A stretch of 45,783 bases of DNA from JBGTNQ01 sp038212375 (lineage in GTDB: Bacteria > Patescibacteriota > Minisyncoccia > Phycocordibacterales > Zambryskibacteraceae): contig JBBQUO010000002.1 in assembly GCA_038212375.1 (NCBI GenBank), forward strand, positions 1-45,783. Reading direction: 5' to 3'. The notes under the pieces are model-generated. The model saw only the letters and a list, made by a program, of their open reading frames with translations. It was not told the origin of the DNA and ran no database searches. The position numbers and the translations under genes are program-made. Positions 23,115 through 32,295 of this stretch are shown one piece after another (within the stretch, counting starts at the first letter, position 1; each line of letters starts with the position of its first letter).

Positions 23115-23128
23115 AACTAGATCTAGTT
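23115..23128. promoter_or_regulatory. 14-bp perfect palindrome upstream of the zinc-ribbon gene
   Basis: AACTAGATCTAGTT, with a further ACTAGAA half-site beside it on the minus strand. It could be an operator; no regulator is identified. Confidence 0.4.
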
Positions 23129-23309
23129 CTAGTTACTTTCAACCACCTCTGTAAGTGAAAAGAACAACTTCAGTATTAAATCATTAATGTTTAAATCTGT
23201 CAAATAAGCTGTAGGGTAGTATTTCTATTGCTTCTCATGGGGTTTTGGGATATTCTTGAGGGCAATTGGCAGGAGACTGCTCATTTTTGTTCAACTTTTA
23301 TTTATCAAA

Positions 23310-23342
23310 GCTAACCGCTAAAACCTAACCCCTATAAGCTAA
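23310..23342 (+). repeat. GCTA-unit repeat before fusA
   Basis: Degenerate units GCTAACCGCTAAAACCTAAC and CCCTATAAGCTAA end six bases before the fusA ATG. They resemble the stretch before adk. Confidence 0.5.
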
Positions 23343-23347
23343 ATTTT

Positions 23348-25501
23348 ATGGAACGAGATTATCCACTGGAAAGAGTAAGGAATTTTGGAATTGTAGCTCA
23401 CGTTGATGCAGGGAAGACCACGACATCAGAGCGTGTTCTCTATTACACTGGTGCTCAGCACAGTATTGGAGAAGTGCACGATGGAGAGACCACCACTGAC
23501 TGGATGGAACAAGAAAAAGAGCGCGGCATCACGATTACCGCGGCGGCTATTACCTGTTTCTGGTCTCCGACATATCTCGAAGCAGAATCTCGAAAGGATA
23601 AAGCAAACAAATATCGTTTCAATATCATCGACACCCCAGGTCACATCGACTTTACGGTAGAAGTGAAGCGCTCGCTTCGCGTGCTCGATGGAGCTGTCGT
23701 CGTGTTCGACGGAGTAGCAGGAGTAGAACCTCAGTCAGAAACCAACTGGCGCTACGCGGAAGAGGCAAGTGTTCCACGTATTTGCTTTATCAATAAGCTC
23801 GATCGAACAGGTGCATCATTTGAGCGTTCATATAAATCTATTCTTGATCGTCTTTCAAAAAAGGCAGTCCGTGTACAGATTCCAATCGGGGAAGAGGGAA
23901 ATCACGAAGGAGTTATTGACCTTCTCCAGATGAAGGCGTATTACTTTGAAGGAAACATGGGAGACAAGATTATTCTCAAAGAAATCCCTGACGCATTTAA
24001 GGCAGATGCAGAAAAGTATCATGCAGAGCTCGTAGAGAAAATTGTAGAGCACGATGATGCTATGATGAACGATTTCCTTGAAGGAAAAATCCCAGCATAT
24101 GCTGACCTCAAGAAAATTCTCCGAAAGGCGGTTATTGCAAATGAAATTTTCCCTGTGTATGCAGGATCCGCACTTAAGAACAAAGGAGTACAGATCATTC
24201 TCGACGGAGTGGTGGACTATCTCCCGTCTCCACTTGATATCAAAGATGTGGTTGGAGTAGATCCTCGTACAGGAGACGAGATTACTCGTGCACCATCTGA
24301 TAGCGCACCATTTTCAGCGCTTGCATTCAAACTGCAAGCAGATCCATTCGTAGGACAGCTCACATTCTTCCGCGTATATTCAGGAACTATTGAATCAGGA
24401 AGTTATATTTACAACTCAACCACTGGCGAGAGAGAGCGTCTCGGACGCATCGTGCGCCTTCAGGCAAACGATCGTGAAGAAGTGAAGAAAGTATTTGCGG
24501 GAGAAATTGCAGCAGCGGTAGGACTCAAAAATGCAAAGACTTCTCATACCTTCTGCGACGAAAATAACCCTATCGTACTTGATCAAATCAAATTCCCTGA
24601 ACCGGTTATTTCACTTCGTATTGAGCCGAAGACAAAAGCAGACCAGGAAAAGATGGGTATGGCACTCAAGCGTCTCTCAGATGAAGATCCAACATTTAGA
24701 ATTAAATCCGACTCTGACACTGGTGAAACGGTGATTATGGGAATGGGAGAACTTCACCTTGAAATTCTCGTCGATCGTATGAAGCGTGAATTCGGCGTAG
24801 AAGCAAATGTCGGCAAACCTCAAGTATCGTACAAAGAAACGATCACTGGTGAGGCAGAGGTGGAAAACAAATACATCAAACAGACGGGAGGAAAGGGTCA
24901 GTATGGACACGTCCGTATCAGTATCAAACCGCTCCCACACTATGATCCAGAAGAAAAAGTTCCAAAGAATGCTCACCGAGAACCTGGATACGAATTTATC
25001 GATTCAATCAAAGGAGGGGTTATTCCACAAGAATTTATTCCAGCTGTTGAAAAGGGAGTTCGTGAATCTATGGATCGCGGAGTAGTGGCAGGATTCAAGA
25101 TGACTGATATTTCATGTGAACTTACATTCGGAAGTTACCACGATGTGGACTCTTCAGAAATCGCTTACAAGATCGCAGCATCACAGGCATTCCAAGAAGC
25201 AGCAAAGAAGGCAAGACCTGTTATTCTCGAACCTATTATGAAGATCGAGGTAGTAGTTCCAGACAAGTTCATGGGAGACATTACGGGAAATATCTCAGGA
25301 AAGCGTGGACAGATCGATGGTATGGATGAACGTGGAGATCTGAAAGTTATTCGTGCACAAGTACCTCTCTCAGAAATGTTCGGATATGTGACCGCACTTC
25401 GCTCAATGACCGAGGGGAGAGGGTCATCAACGATGGAATTCGATCACTATGCGATCGTACCTCCAAACGTAGCTCAGGCTATTGTAGAAAGTAGAAAGTA
25501 A
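23348..25501 (+). CDS. fusA: Elongation factor G
   Basis: 717 residues. This GTPase drives translocation of tRNA and mRNA on the ribosome. The G motifs are AHVDAGKTTT (G1), RGITITAAA (G2), DTPGHIDF (G3), NKLDRTGA (G4) and GSALKNKG (G5 region). Domain IV is marked by KQTGGKGQYGHV and ends with GRGSSTMEFDHYAIVP. The start is the ATG at 23348 with no Shine-Dalgarno; the GCTA-unit repeat lies right upstream. I see no clear promoter in 23130-23347. A terminator follows, so tuf is transcribed separately. Confidence 0.97.
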   Translation: MERDYPLERVRNFGIVAHVDAGKTTTSERVLYYTGAQHSIGEVHDGETTTDWMEQEKERGITITAAAITCFWSPTYLEAESRKDKANKYRFNIIDTPGHIDFTVEVKRSLRVLDGAVVVFDGVAGVEPQSETNWRYAEEASVPRICFINKLDRTGASFERSYKSILDRLSKKAVRVQIPIGEEGNHEGVIDLLQMKAYYFEGNMGDKIILKEIPDAFKADAEKYHAELVEKIVEHDDAMMNDFLEGKIPAYADLKKILRKAVIANEIFPVYAGSALKNKGVQIILDGVVDYLPSPLDIKDVVGVDPRTGDEITRAPSDSAPFSALAFKLQADPFVGQLTFFRVYSGTIESGSYIYNSTTGERERLGRIVRLQANDREEVKKVFAGEIAAAVGLKNAKTSHTFCDENNPIVLDQIKFPEPVISLRIEPKTKADQEKMGMALKRLSDEDPTFRIKSDSDTGETVIMGMGELHLEILVDRMKREFGVEANVGKPQVSYKETITGEAEVENKYIKQTGGKGQYGHVRISIKPLPHYDPEEKVPKNAHREPGYEFIDSIKGGVIPQEFIPAVEKGVRESMDRGVVAGFKMTDISCELTFGSYHDVDSSEIAYKIAASQAFQEAAKKARPVILEPIMKIEVVVPDKFMGDITGNISGKRGQIDGMDERGDLKVIRAQVPLSEMFGYVTALRSMTEGRGSSTMEFDHYAIVPPNVAQAIVESRK

Positions 25502-25528
25502 TCAGTAAATAGTTTTTAGTAAAGATAC

Positions 25529-25554
25529 AAAAAACCCTCAATTGAGGGTTTTTT
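25529..25554 (+). terminator. Terminator after fusA
   Basis: Stem AAAAAACCCTC / GAGGGTTTTTT with loop AATT. Confidence 0.92.
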
Positions 25555-25560
25555 GCTATT

Positions 25561-25791
25561 TGTAAAATCTCACAGTGGATCAATTAAAGGAAATTGAAAC
25601 TCTCGTGAAATGACTAAAAAGTAAAAGTGCCACAAAAAATTTCCCAAACGGTTAAAAATATTGTTAGAGCATTAAAAATCTCTCGAATGCTTTGCCTTCG
25701 AGAGATTTTAGTTTACAGCGGCGGATTTCTGTGCGGAGGTCTCACCTCGGGAGACCAACCCCTTAATTGTTGCGAGTTATCTTTTTTCTTC
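25561..25791. other. Structured gene-free region between fusA and tuf
   Basis: No gene is supported here. It contains three secondary structures: TCAATT/AATTGA (25580-25597); AAAATCTCTCGAA/TTCGAGAGATTTT (25675-25709, 13 bp, terminator-like); and GGTCTC/GAGACC (25738-25756). The last competes with an overlapping GAGGT/ACCTC pairing (25736-25748). A short untranslated transcript is possible, but I see no convincing promoter for one. Confidence 0.5.
25675..25709 (+). terminator. Stem-loop/terminator between fusA and tuf
   Basis: 13-bp perfect stem with a 9-base loop and TTTTA after it. It insulates the tuf promoter from upstream reads. Confidence 0.65.
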
Positions 25792-25819
25792 TTGACTATT
25801 AGCTGCCCTTTGCTATGAT
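25792..25819 (+). promoter_or_regulatory. Strong promoter of the tuf-rpsJ unit
   Basis: TTGACT (25792-25797), 16 bases ending in TGC, TATGAT (25814-25819). It has an extended -10 and near-consensus -35. The leader is about 114 bases. Confidence 0.8.
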
Positions 25820-25825
25820 GTTTTT

Positions 25826-25939
25826 TACTTGTTTGGCAGCTGTTTTTATATGTAACAAGTTTATTATCAAATTCGTGATTCTCGCATGTGAAGCTCTCGC
25901 GCCACACGCGAATATCGGGAATATTAATCAATCATTACA
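25826..25939 (+). promoter_or_regulatory. Structured 5' leader of tuf
   Basis: ACTTGTT (25827-25833) can pair with AACAAGT (25854-25860). Downstream, CGCG/CGCG and ATTCG/CGAAT pairings lie around 25870-25912. There is no Shine-Dalgarno before the ATG. Such a long leader is exceptional in this window and suggests post-transcriptional control. Confidence 0.4.
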
Positions 25940-27142
<1,203 letters not shown>

Positions 27143-27144
27143 AA

Positions 27145-27195
27145 AGAATACCGAATAGTGAATAGGGAATAAAGCTCAATTCACATTCATTCACG
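27145..27195. repeat. GAAT-family repeat between tuf and rpsJ
   Basis: GAATACCGAATAGTGAATAG and GGAATAAAG are followed by inverted ATTCACATTCATTCAC. Similar units occur within rnhA and upstream of rpmB. Confidence 0.5.
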
Positions 27196-27198
27196 ATA

Positions 27199-27573
27199 AT
27201 GGCAACCGCAAAAACAACAAAAGAAAAGAAGTCACCGAAAGCGAAAGCTGCGAACAAGGACGCAGGGGTTTCAAAGCTCCGCATCCGTGTGCGCGCATAC
27301 GAATATAAAATTCTTGATATTTCAGTGAAGCAGATTATCGATACCGCAGTACGATATGATGCGGAAGTTCTTGGACCTATTCCACTTCCAACTGAAATCA
27401 AAAAATATACCGTAAACCGCGCTTCATTCGTATACAAAAATGCGCGAGAGCAGTTTGAAATGCGAATTCACAAGCGTCTCATCGATATCGTAAACCCTAC
27501 TCCGAAGCTTATTGAGTCACTCTCAAGTCTCTCACTTCCTTCTGGAGTAAATATCGACGTTAAGATGATGTAG
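27199..27573 (+). CDS. rpsJ: 30S ribosomal protein S10
   Basis: 124 residues; the core (about 25-124) matches bacterial S10: KLRIRVRAYEYKILDISVKQ, GPIPLPT, REQFEMRIHKRLIDI. S10 is in the 30S head and also acts in NusB-S10 antitermination. The first 24 residues are an Ala/Lys extension (MATAKTTKEKKSPKAKAANK) not present in E. coli S10. The gene is followed by a strong hairpin, so the L3-L2 block probably starts from its own promoter. Confidence 0.96.
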   Translation: MATAKTTKEKKSPKAKAANKDAGVSKLRIRVRAYEYKILDISVKQIIDTAVRYDAEVLGPIPLPTEIKKYTVNRASFVYKNAREQFEMRIHKRLIDIVNPTPKLIESLSSLSLPSGVNIDVKMM

Positions 27574-27579
27574 GGCAGG

Positions 27580-27611
27580 GAAACGCCCTCTTCCAAGGAA
27601 GAGGGCGTTTC
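27580..27611 (+). terminator. Hairpin terminator after rpsJ
   Basis: 15-bp stem GAAACGCCCTCTTCC / GGAAGAGGGCGTTTC with a two-base loop (effectively four). The T tract is short. It lies inside what is normally one S10 operon. Confidence 0.75.
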
Positions 27612-27625
27612 GTATGTACAAAAGA

Positions 27626-27653
27626 TAGACAAGGAAGAAAAAATCTGTAGTAT
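27626..27653 (+). promoter_or_regulatory. Promoter candidate of rplC
   Basis: TAGACA (27626-27631), 16 bases, TAGTAT (27648-27653); start about 17 bases before rplC. Confidence 0.5.
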
Positions 27654-27676
27654 AGGTGTCCACGCATAGCACAGCA

Positions 27677-28294
27677 ATGAAATTCATTATCGCAAAAAAA
27701 CATAGCATGACTCAGGTCTTCGATGAGAAAGGCGCTGTTACTCCAGTAACCGTCCTTTCTGCAGGCCCTGTTGTTGTTACTCAAGTCAAAGATCTTGCAC
27801 GCGATGGCTATAAATCTGTTCAAGTTGGATTCGGTACGAAGAAAGAAAAGAACATTTCAAAGGCACTGCTCGGTCACTACAAAGGTAAAGCGTTTGCAAA
27901 TACCAAGGAGTTCACTCCAAAAGCTGGAGAAGAAATGCCAGAGCTCGGAGCGTCTATCGATGTTTCAACATTTGCTCCTGGAGACAATGTTTCTGTCTCA
28001 GCTATTTCAAAAGGAAAAGGTTTCCAAGGAGTGGTAAAACGTCACGGATTCGCAGGAGGACCACGTAGTCACGGTCAGAAGCACTCAGAGCGTGAGCCTG
28101 GATCTATCGGAGGAGGACTTCGAAACAAAGTACCAAAAGGCATGCGTATGGCAGGAAGAATGGGAGGGGTGCGCATCACGACGAAGAATCTCAAGATTGT
28201 TCAAGTGAATGCCGCAGAGAACCTCATTCTCGTTTCTGGTGCAGTTCCAGGACGAAGAGGGACAATGGTAGAAATAAGATCAGAAAAGAATTAA
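27677..28294 (+). CDS. rplC: 50S ribosomal protein L3
   Basis: 205 residues from the ATG at 27677 (MKFIIAKKHSMTQVF). A frame opening at 27656 would leave only about three bases after the -10 box. L3 reaches the peptidyl-transferase centre. GGPRSHGQKHSEREPGSIGGG is the central loop. The glutamine that PrmB methylates in E. coli (in GSIGQ) is Gly here. The N-terminal G(K)KxGMTQ motif reads AKKHSMTQ. Confidence 0.96.
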   Translation: MKFIIAKKHSMTQVFDEKGAVTPVTVLSAGPVVVTQVKDLARDGYKSVQVGFGTKKEKNISKALLGHYKGKAFANTKEFTPKAGEEMPELGASIDVSTFAPGDNVSVSAISKGKGFQGVVKRHGFAGGPRSHGQKHSEREPGSIGGGLRNKVPKGMRMAGRMGGVRITTKNLKIVQVNAAENLILVSGAVPGRRGTMVEIRSEKN

Positions 28295-28352
28295 GACTAC
28301 CAAATCAAGAACAATCTAAAACATAATTCTTGATTTATCATTCAACAACATC

Positions 28353-29105
28353 ATGGAAGCAACCGTATACAACCAAACAGGAACTGAAGCAAAGAAGATC
28401 ACTCTTCCGGAACATATTTTCGGTTTGCGTTGGAATTCTGACCTTGTTCACCAGGTTGCTGTATCAATGGCATCAAGTGCTCGTCATTCTATCGCTCACG
28501 CAAAGACTCGTGGTGAAGTACGTGGGGGAGGAAAGAAGCCATGGCAACAGAAAGGGACTGGACGCGCTCGTCACGGATCTTCACGATCTCCTATCTGGGT
28601 TGGAGGAGGTACTACTCACGGTCCTCGCAATGACAAGAATTATGACCGTAAGGTTAATAAGAAGATGAAGATGAAGGCACTCTTTACGATTCTTTCTCGA
28701 AAGTTCCGTGAGGGCGAAGTATTTTTCATTGATTCTGTAGCATTGAAGTCTGCAAAGACGAAAGATGCAGTCGAGTCTCTTGGAACTCTCGCAAAAATCT
28801 CTGGATTCCCTACACTCAAAGGCAAGCGTGCAAACTCTATGTTCATTGCCCTTGGTACATCAGACCAGAGTATGTCTCGTGGACTTTCAAATGTGGGAAA
28901 TATTTCTGTAGAGGATTGCCGAAACATTAGTGTTCCTGCGGTACTCAAATACAAGACGATTGTATTCATCGGACCAGATGAGGTTCTCAAGACTCTTGGA
29001 TCAAAGATGGATGCCCCACTCGCTGGAAAAGTAGCAAAACCAAAAGCTTTAAAGAAAGTAAAAGCTGCTCCAAAAACGAAAGCTTCTAAAAAGGTAACTG
29101 CGTAA
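28353..29105 (+). CDS. rplD: 50S ribosomal protein L4
   Basis: 250 residues, about 50 more than E. coli L4. The exit-tunnel loop is present (RGGGKKPWQQKGTGRARHGS with RSPIWVGGG) as is HGPRNDKNYDRKVNKKM. The last 45 residues (KVAKPKALKKVKAAPKTKAS and onward) form an Ala/Lys tail that probably contacts rRNA. In other bacteria L4 represses its own operon; here no leader structure is obvious. Confidence 0.96.
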   Translation: MEATVYNQTGTEAKKITLPEHIFGLRWNSDLVHQVAVSMASSARHSIAHAKTRGEVRGGGKKPWQQKGTGRARHGSSRSPIWVGGGTTHGPRNDKNYDRKVNKKMKMKALFTILSRKFREGEVFFIDSVALKSAKTKDAVESLGTLAKISGFPTLKGKRANSMFIALGTSDQSMSRGLSNVGNISVEDCRNISVPAVLKYKTIVFIGPDEVLKTLGSKMDAPLAGKVAKPKALKKVKAAPKTKASKKVTA

Positions 29106-29115
29106 CAATAATCAT

Positions 29116-29454
29116 ATGGCTAAAGCTACTAAGAAAACTGAAAAGAAAGAACATCCAAAGGCAGGAAAGTCATCAAAGACAATGCCTGGAGTACTTTTGC
29201 GTCCTCGTATTACAGAAAAGGCAAGTGGCATGGCAATGGATAAAAATATTTATGCATTCGAGGTTGCACTCCGCGCTACTAAGAGAGAAATCAAAAAAGC
29301 TGTAGCAGATTTTTATAAAGTTACCGCAGTAAAAATCGCAATCGTAGCTATTCCATCAAAGGATGTGACTGTTCGTGGAAAGAAGGGTCACACTTCAAAA
29401 GGAAAGAAAGCATACGTATACTTGAAGAAGGGAGATACTATTGAATTCGTGTAA
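29116..29454 (+). CDS. rplW: 50S ribosomal protein L23
   Basis: 112 residues. L23 borders the polypeptide exit and docks trigger factor and SRP. After a 26-residue Lys/Ala/Thr N-terminal extension the core reads LLRPRITEKASGMAMDKNIY and KKAVADFYKV. It ends GKKAYVYLKKGDTIEF. Ten bases after rplD. Confidence 0.95.
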   Translation: MAKATKKTEKKEHPKAGKSSKTMPGVLLRPRITEKASGMAMDKNIYAFEVALRATKREIKKAVADFYKVTAVKIAIVAIPSKDVTVRGKKGHTSKGKKAYVYLKKGDTIEFV

Positions 29455-29468
29455 TATCAACAACGATC

Positions 29469-30311
29469 ATGATTAAGAAATTCAAACCAACTACAAAGTC
29501 TCGCCGTAACATGACATCGATTGACTATGCCAAGGTAATCACTAGTCAGAACCCGGAGAAGGCCCTTACATGGGGTTTTAAGCGCCCAGTTGGACGTAAC
29601 CACCATGGCCGCATTACTACCGCTCACAAAGGAGGCGGACACAAGCGTCTTTTCCGTGATGTAGATTTTCAATACAACAAAATAAATATTCCATACACCA
29701 TTACTACGGTAGAGTATGATCCAAATCGCTCTGGATTTATCGGCTTAGCGGTCTATAACGATGGTGAAAAGCGTTACGCTCTCCTTCCAAAAGGAGTTGC
29801 TGTAGGTTCAAAGCTCATTGTCTCAGAGGCAGCTCCTCAAACTGCTGGAAACCGTCTCCTTTTAAAGAACGTAACCGTAGGTACATTTGTTTATAATGTA
29901 GAAGTAAAACCAAAAGGTGGCGCAAAGCTTGGACGTTCAGCAGGTAACTATATTGAAGTTATTGCAAAAGATGCTGGATCAGTAGACCTCAAGATGCCAT
30001 CATCTGAAGTTCGAAAGGTTTCCGAAAATTGCTGGGCTACGATCGGAGAAGTATCAAATGACGAAAATCGCTTGGTAAACCTCGGAAAAGCAGGCCGCTC
30101 ACGTTGGCTCGGTATCCGCCCAACAGTTCGAGGTACTGCCATGAACCCAGTAGACCACCCACATGGAGGAGGAGAAGGACGCTCAGGACGCGGAAGTCGC
30201 CGCCAGAAGACCAGAACTGGTCGCCCTACTGGAAAGGGACAGAAGTCGCGAAGTCCAAAGAAGTATTCGAACGTATTCATCGTTCGCCGCCGAAAGGTTG
30301 GGAAGAAGTAG
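29469..30311 (+). CDS. rplB: 50S ribosomal protein L2
   Basis: 280 residues. L2 binds 23S rRNA domain IV and supports subunit joining and peptidyl transfer. GRNHHGRITTAHKGGGHKR, RSAGNYIEVIAKD and RGTAMNPVDHPHGGGEGRSG are the classic motifs, including the conserved His of HPHGGGEG. The C-terminus is very basic (RRQKTRTGRPTGKGQKSRSP). A terminator follows, then an unrelated gene. Confidence 0.97.
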   Translation: MIKKFKPTTKSRRNMTSIDYAKVITSQNPEKALTWGFKRPVGRNHHGRITTAHKGGGHKRLFRDVDFQYNKINIPYTITTVEYDPNRSGFIGLAVYNDGEKRYALLPKGVAVGSKLIVSEAAPQTAGNRLLLKNVTVGTFVYNVEVKPKGGAKLGRSAGNYIEVIAKDAGSVDLKMPSSEVRKVSENCWATIGEVSNDENRLVNLGKAGRSRWLGIRPTVRGTAMNPVDHPHGGGEGRSGRGSRRQKTRTGRPTGKGQKSRSPKKYSNVFIVRRRKVGKK

Positions 30312-30328
30312 ACGAGCTTATTTTTTCA

Positions 30329-30356
30329 CAAAAAAGCCCTCTGTGAGGGTTTTTTG
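30329..30356 (+). terminator. Terminator after rplB
   Basis: CAAAAAA-CCCTC / GAGGG-TTTTTTG with one bulged G and loop TGT. It splits the S10 operon. A perfect TTGACA lies two bases further on, at 30358-30363. Confidence 0.85.
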
Positions 30357-30426
30357 TTTGACAAAAGAGAGGTCGAATAAGATTCTTCTTTGTGGAACGC
30401 ACAAACTCAACACATAGAGAAAGATC

Positions 30427-30753
30427 ATGTCAGCCGAAAGCGATGCCCTTAGAGAATATTTCGAATCCCAGCTCAGACAGCTTCGTGAACAAAACCGAGC
30501 AAATCGGAACGATAACTTTTTACTACACCTTGTTTCTTTGGAAGCTACAGTAAAGCAAGGAGTTGATGAAGCTATTGCCCGCCATGAAGAGAATATGAAG
30601 AGGACAAAAAACATGGTTGCATCAACCGCCACTCGTTTGGAGAAAGCGTCACTCGCCATACTTAGGGAAGCGGAGAAAACTGCAGCTATGTTAGTCTCGA
30701 ATTTTATTCGAGACTGCGCCCCTCCTGGATTTACGTTTGTACCAGAAGAATAG
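30427..30753 (+). CDS. Hypothetical coiled-coil protein inserted between L2 and S19
   Basis: 108 residues, mostly helical: REYFESQLRQLREQNRANRN, VKQGVDEAIARHEENMKRTK, and an Ala/Leu/Lys helix about 65-95, then FIRDCAPPGFTFVPEE. No signal, membrane helix or known motif. It interrupts the otherwise conserved rplB-rpsS junction. It has terminators on both sides and a perfect TTGACA at 30358-30363 upstream, with only a weak -10 (GATTCT, spacer 17). It therefore looks like an independent gene dropped into the cluster. Whether it binds the ribosome is unknown. Confidence 0.75.
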   Translation: MSAESDALREYFESQLRQLREQNRANRNDNFLLHLVSLEATVKQGVDEAIARHEENMKRTKNMVASTATRLEKASLAILREAEKTAAMLVSNFIRDCAPPGFTFVPEE

Positions 30754-30768
30754 TAATTGTAGAGACCT

Positions 30769-30797
30769 CCCCGCACCTATTCTGGTGCGGGGTTTCT
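30769..30797 (+). terminator. Terminator after the inserted coiled-coil gene
   Basis: Stem CCCCGCACC / GGTGCGGGG with a six-base loop and TTTCT after it. Confidence 0.9.
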
Positions 30798-30815
30798 GTT
30801 TTAGGGCCAAAACAT

Positions 30816-30843
30816 TTGACATTCCTTCGCATTTTGCTAGTAT
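30816..30843 (+). promoter_or_regulatory. Strong promoter of the rpsS-secY block
   Basis: Perfect TTGACA (30816-30821), 16 bases ending in TGC, TAGTAT (30838-30843). It is an extended -10. Start near 30850, leader about 32 bases. Confidence 0.85.
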
Positions 30844-30881
30844 TTCTGCCAAGCTCTCAGTCGAGCCTATTTTTAACTGCA

Positions 30882-31226
30882 ATGACACGATCATCCAAAA
30901 AAGGTCCATACGTAGACGACCGACTCCTCAAGAAAATTGAAGGGAAGAAGCCCACTGAAACTGGTGCTATTAAGACATGGTCACGTGCGAGTCAGATCTC
31001 TCCTGAAATGATCGGATTCATTTTCGGTGTTCATAATGGGAAGGATCATATTGAGGTTCTCATTACCGAGGACATGATCGGTCACCGTCTTGGAGAATTT
31101 TCACCAACTCGAAAGTTCACCAAACACGGAGGAAAGATGCAGAAAGAACTTGAACAGGCAAAGAAAACTGCTGAGATCGCTGCTGCACAGTCTGCAAAGA
31201 CCGCAACAACCTCTCCTAAAAAATAA
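30882..31226 (+). CDS. rpsS: 30S ribosomal protein S19
   Basis: 114 residues from the ATG at 30882 (MTRSSKKGPYVDDRLLKKIE). A frame open to 30816 begins on the -35 box and is rejected. S19 is in the 30S head and contacts the A-site finger bridge. IFGVHNGKDHIEVLITEDMI and GHRLGEFSPTRKF are conserved. The last 25 residues are an Ala/Lys tail. First gene after the operon break. Confidence 0.96.
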   Translation: MTRSSKKGPYVDDRLLKKIEGKKPTETGAIKTWSRASQISPEMIGFIFGVHNGKDHIEVLITEDMIGHRLGEFSPTRKFTKHGGKMQKELEQAKKTAEIAAAQSAKTATTSPKK

Positions 31227-31235
31227 TTCACTATC

Positions 31236-31607
31236 ATGGCATCAGTAACAGCAAAACTTAGCGACTACAGACAATCACCACGAAAGGTGAGACTTGTTGC
31301 AAAGAGTTTGCAAGGAAAGAGAGTTAGTGACGCTCTCACTTCACTTGAATTTCTTGCTAAGCGTTCTGCCGATCCTCTCGCAAAGCTTATTCGTTCTGCG
31401 GTTGCCAATGCAAAAAACGCATCTGTTGAAACAGAAAACCTTATTATCAAGGAGATTCGTGTTGATGGCGGAGCGATCCTTTACAGACGCCGAAGCGCAT
31501 CTCGAGGGCGTGCACCTTCTATCCGAAAGCGAACCAGCCATATATTGCTAACTCTTGAAGAAAAGGAACCTAAGGTAAAGAGAATCAAGAAAGAGAAGAC
31601 TTCATAA
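31236..31607 (+). CDS. rplV: 50S ribosomal protein L22
   Basis: 123 residues. YRQSPRKVRLVAKSLQGKRV and KSVANAKNA-like LIRSAVANAKNAS, then RRRSASRGRAPSIRKRTSHI, where the beta-hairpin lines the exit tunnel. The extra C-terminal tail KEPKVKRIKKEKTS is basic. Nine bases after rpsS. Confidence 0.96.
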   Translation: MASVTAKLSDYRQSPRKVRLVAKSLQGKRVSDALTSLEFLAKRSADPLAKLIRSAVANAKNASVETENLIIKEIRVDGGAILYRRRSASRGRAPSIRKRTSHILLTLEEKEPKVKRIKKEKTS

Positions 31608-31615
31608 TTATATTC

Positions 31616-32284
31616 ATGTCACACACCGTACACCCATATTCCCATAGACTAGGTATCATCAGAGATTGGAAATCTCGATGGTTTGGTGCAAAGGAAAAAT
31701 ATACCGAATACCTCCGTGGTGATATTACGGTTCGTGAATATCTTGAAAAGAAGCTTCGTGGTATGTATGTCAGTGGTGTTGAGATCGAGCGCAACGAAAA
31801 GATGATGCGTATCATTGTAGATACTTCACGTCCTGGTGTTATTATCGGCCGAAGTGGAGAGGGTGCAGTAAAACTCAAAAATGATGTACTCCGCTTTATG
31901 ACACGCCGCGGTGTCTATTCTGGAAAAACTGAACTCAAACTCGATATCAGAGAGGTAAAGTCTCCTGAAGCAAATGCTTCCATTGTTTCCCAGATGGTTG
32001 CTGAAGGGATCGAGAAGCGTATGCCTTACAGACGTGTGCTTAAGCAGACTGTAGAAAAGGTCATGGCTAATCGCGAAGTGAAAGGAGTAAAGATCACGAT
32101 CGGTGGACGTCTTGCGGGTTCATCTATTGCTCGGAGCGAAACAAAGAAGCTTGGACAGATTCCACTTCAGACATTTCGTGCAGATGTAGACTACGCTCAC
32201 TTCGAGGCTCAGATGCCGTACGGAAAGCTTGGTATTAAAGTATGGATCTATCGTGGAGAAGTGTTTGCTAAGAAGGCTGAATAA
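31616..32284 (+). CDS. rpsC: 30S ribosomal protein S3
   Basis: 222 residues. S3 lines the mRNA entry channel. The KH domain shows VIIGRSGEGAVKL (GxxG loop) and the C-terminal domain shows GGRLAGSSIARSETKKLGQI and YGKLGIKVWIYRGEVF. The usual MGQKVHP start is MSHTVHPYSHRLGI. The usual long C-terminal tail is absent, with the protein ending FAKKAE. Confidence 0.96.
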   Translation: MSHTVHPYSHRLGIIRDWKSRWFGAKEKYTEYLRGDITVREYLEKKLRGMYVSGVEIERNEKMMRIIVDTSRPGVIIGRSGEGAVKLKNDVLRFMTRRGVYSGKTELKLDIREVKSPEANASIVSQMVAEGIEKRMPYRRVLKQTVEKVMANREVKGVKITIGGRLAGSSIARSETKKLGQIPLQTFRADVDYAHFEAQMPYGKLGIKVWIYRGEVFAKKAE

Positions 32285-32295
32285 TATACACGATC

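Noticed and set aside
25627..25818. 63-codon frame between fusA and tuf
   Set aside because: It crosses a 13-bp terminator hairpin and the tuf promoter and has no recognisable content.
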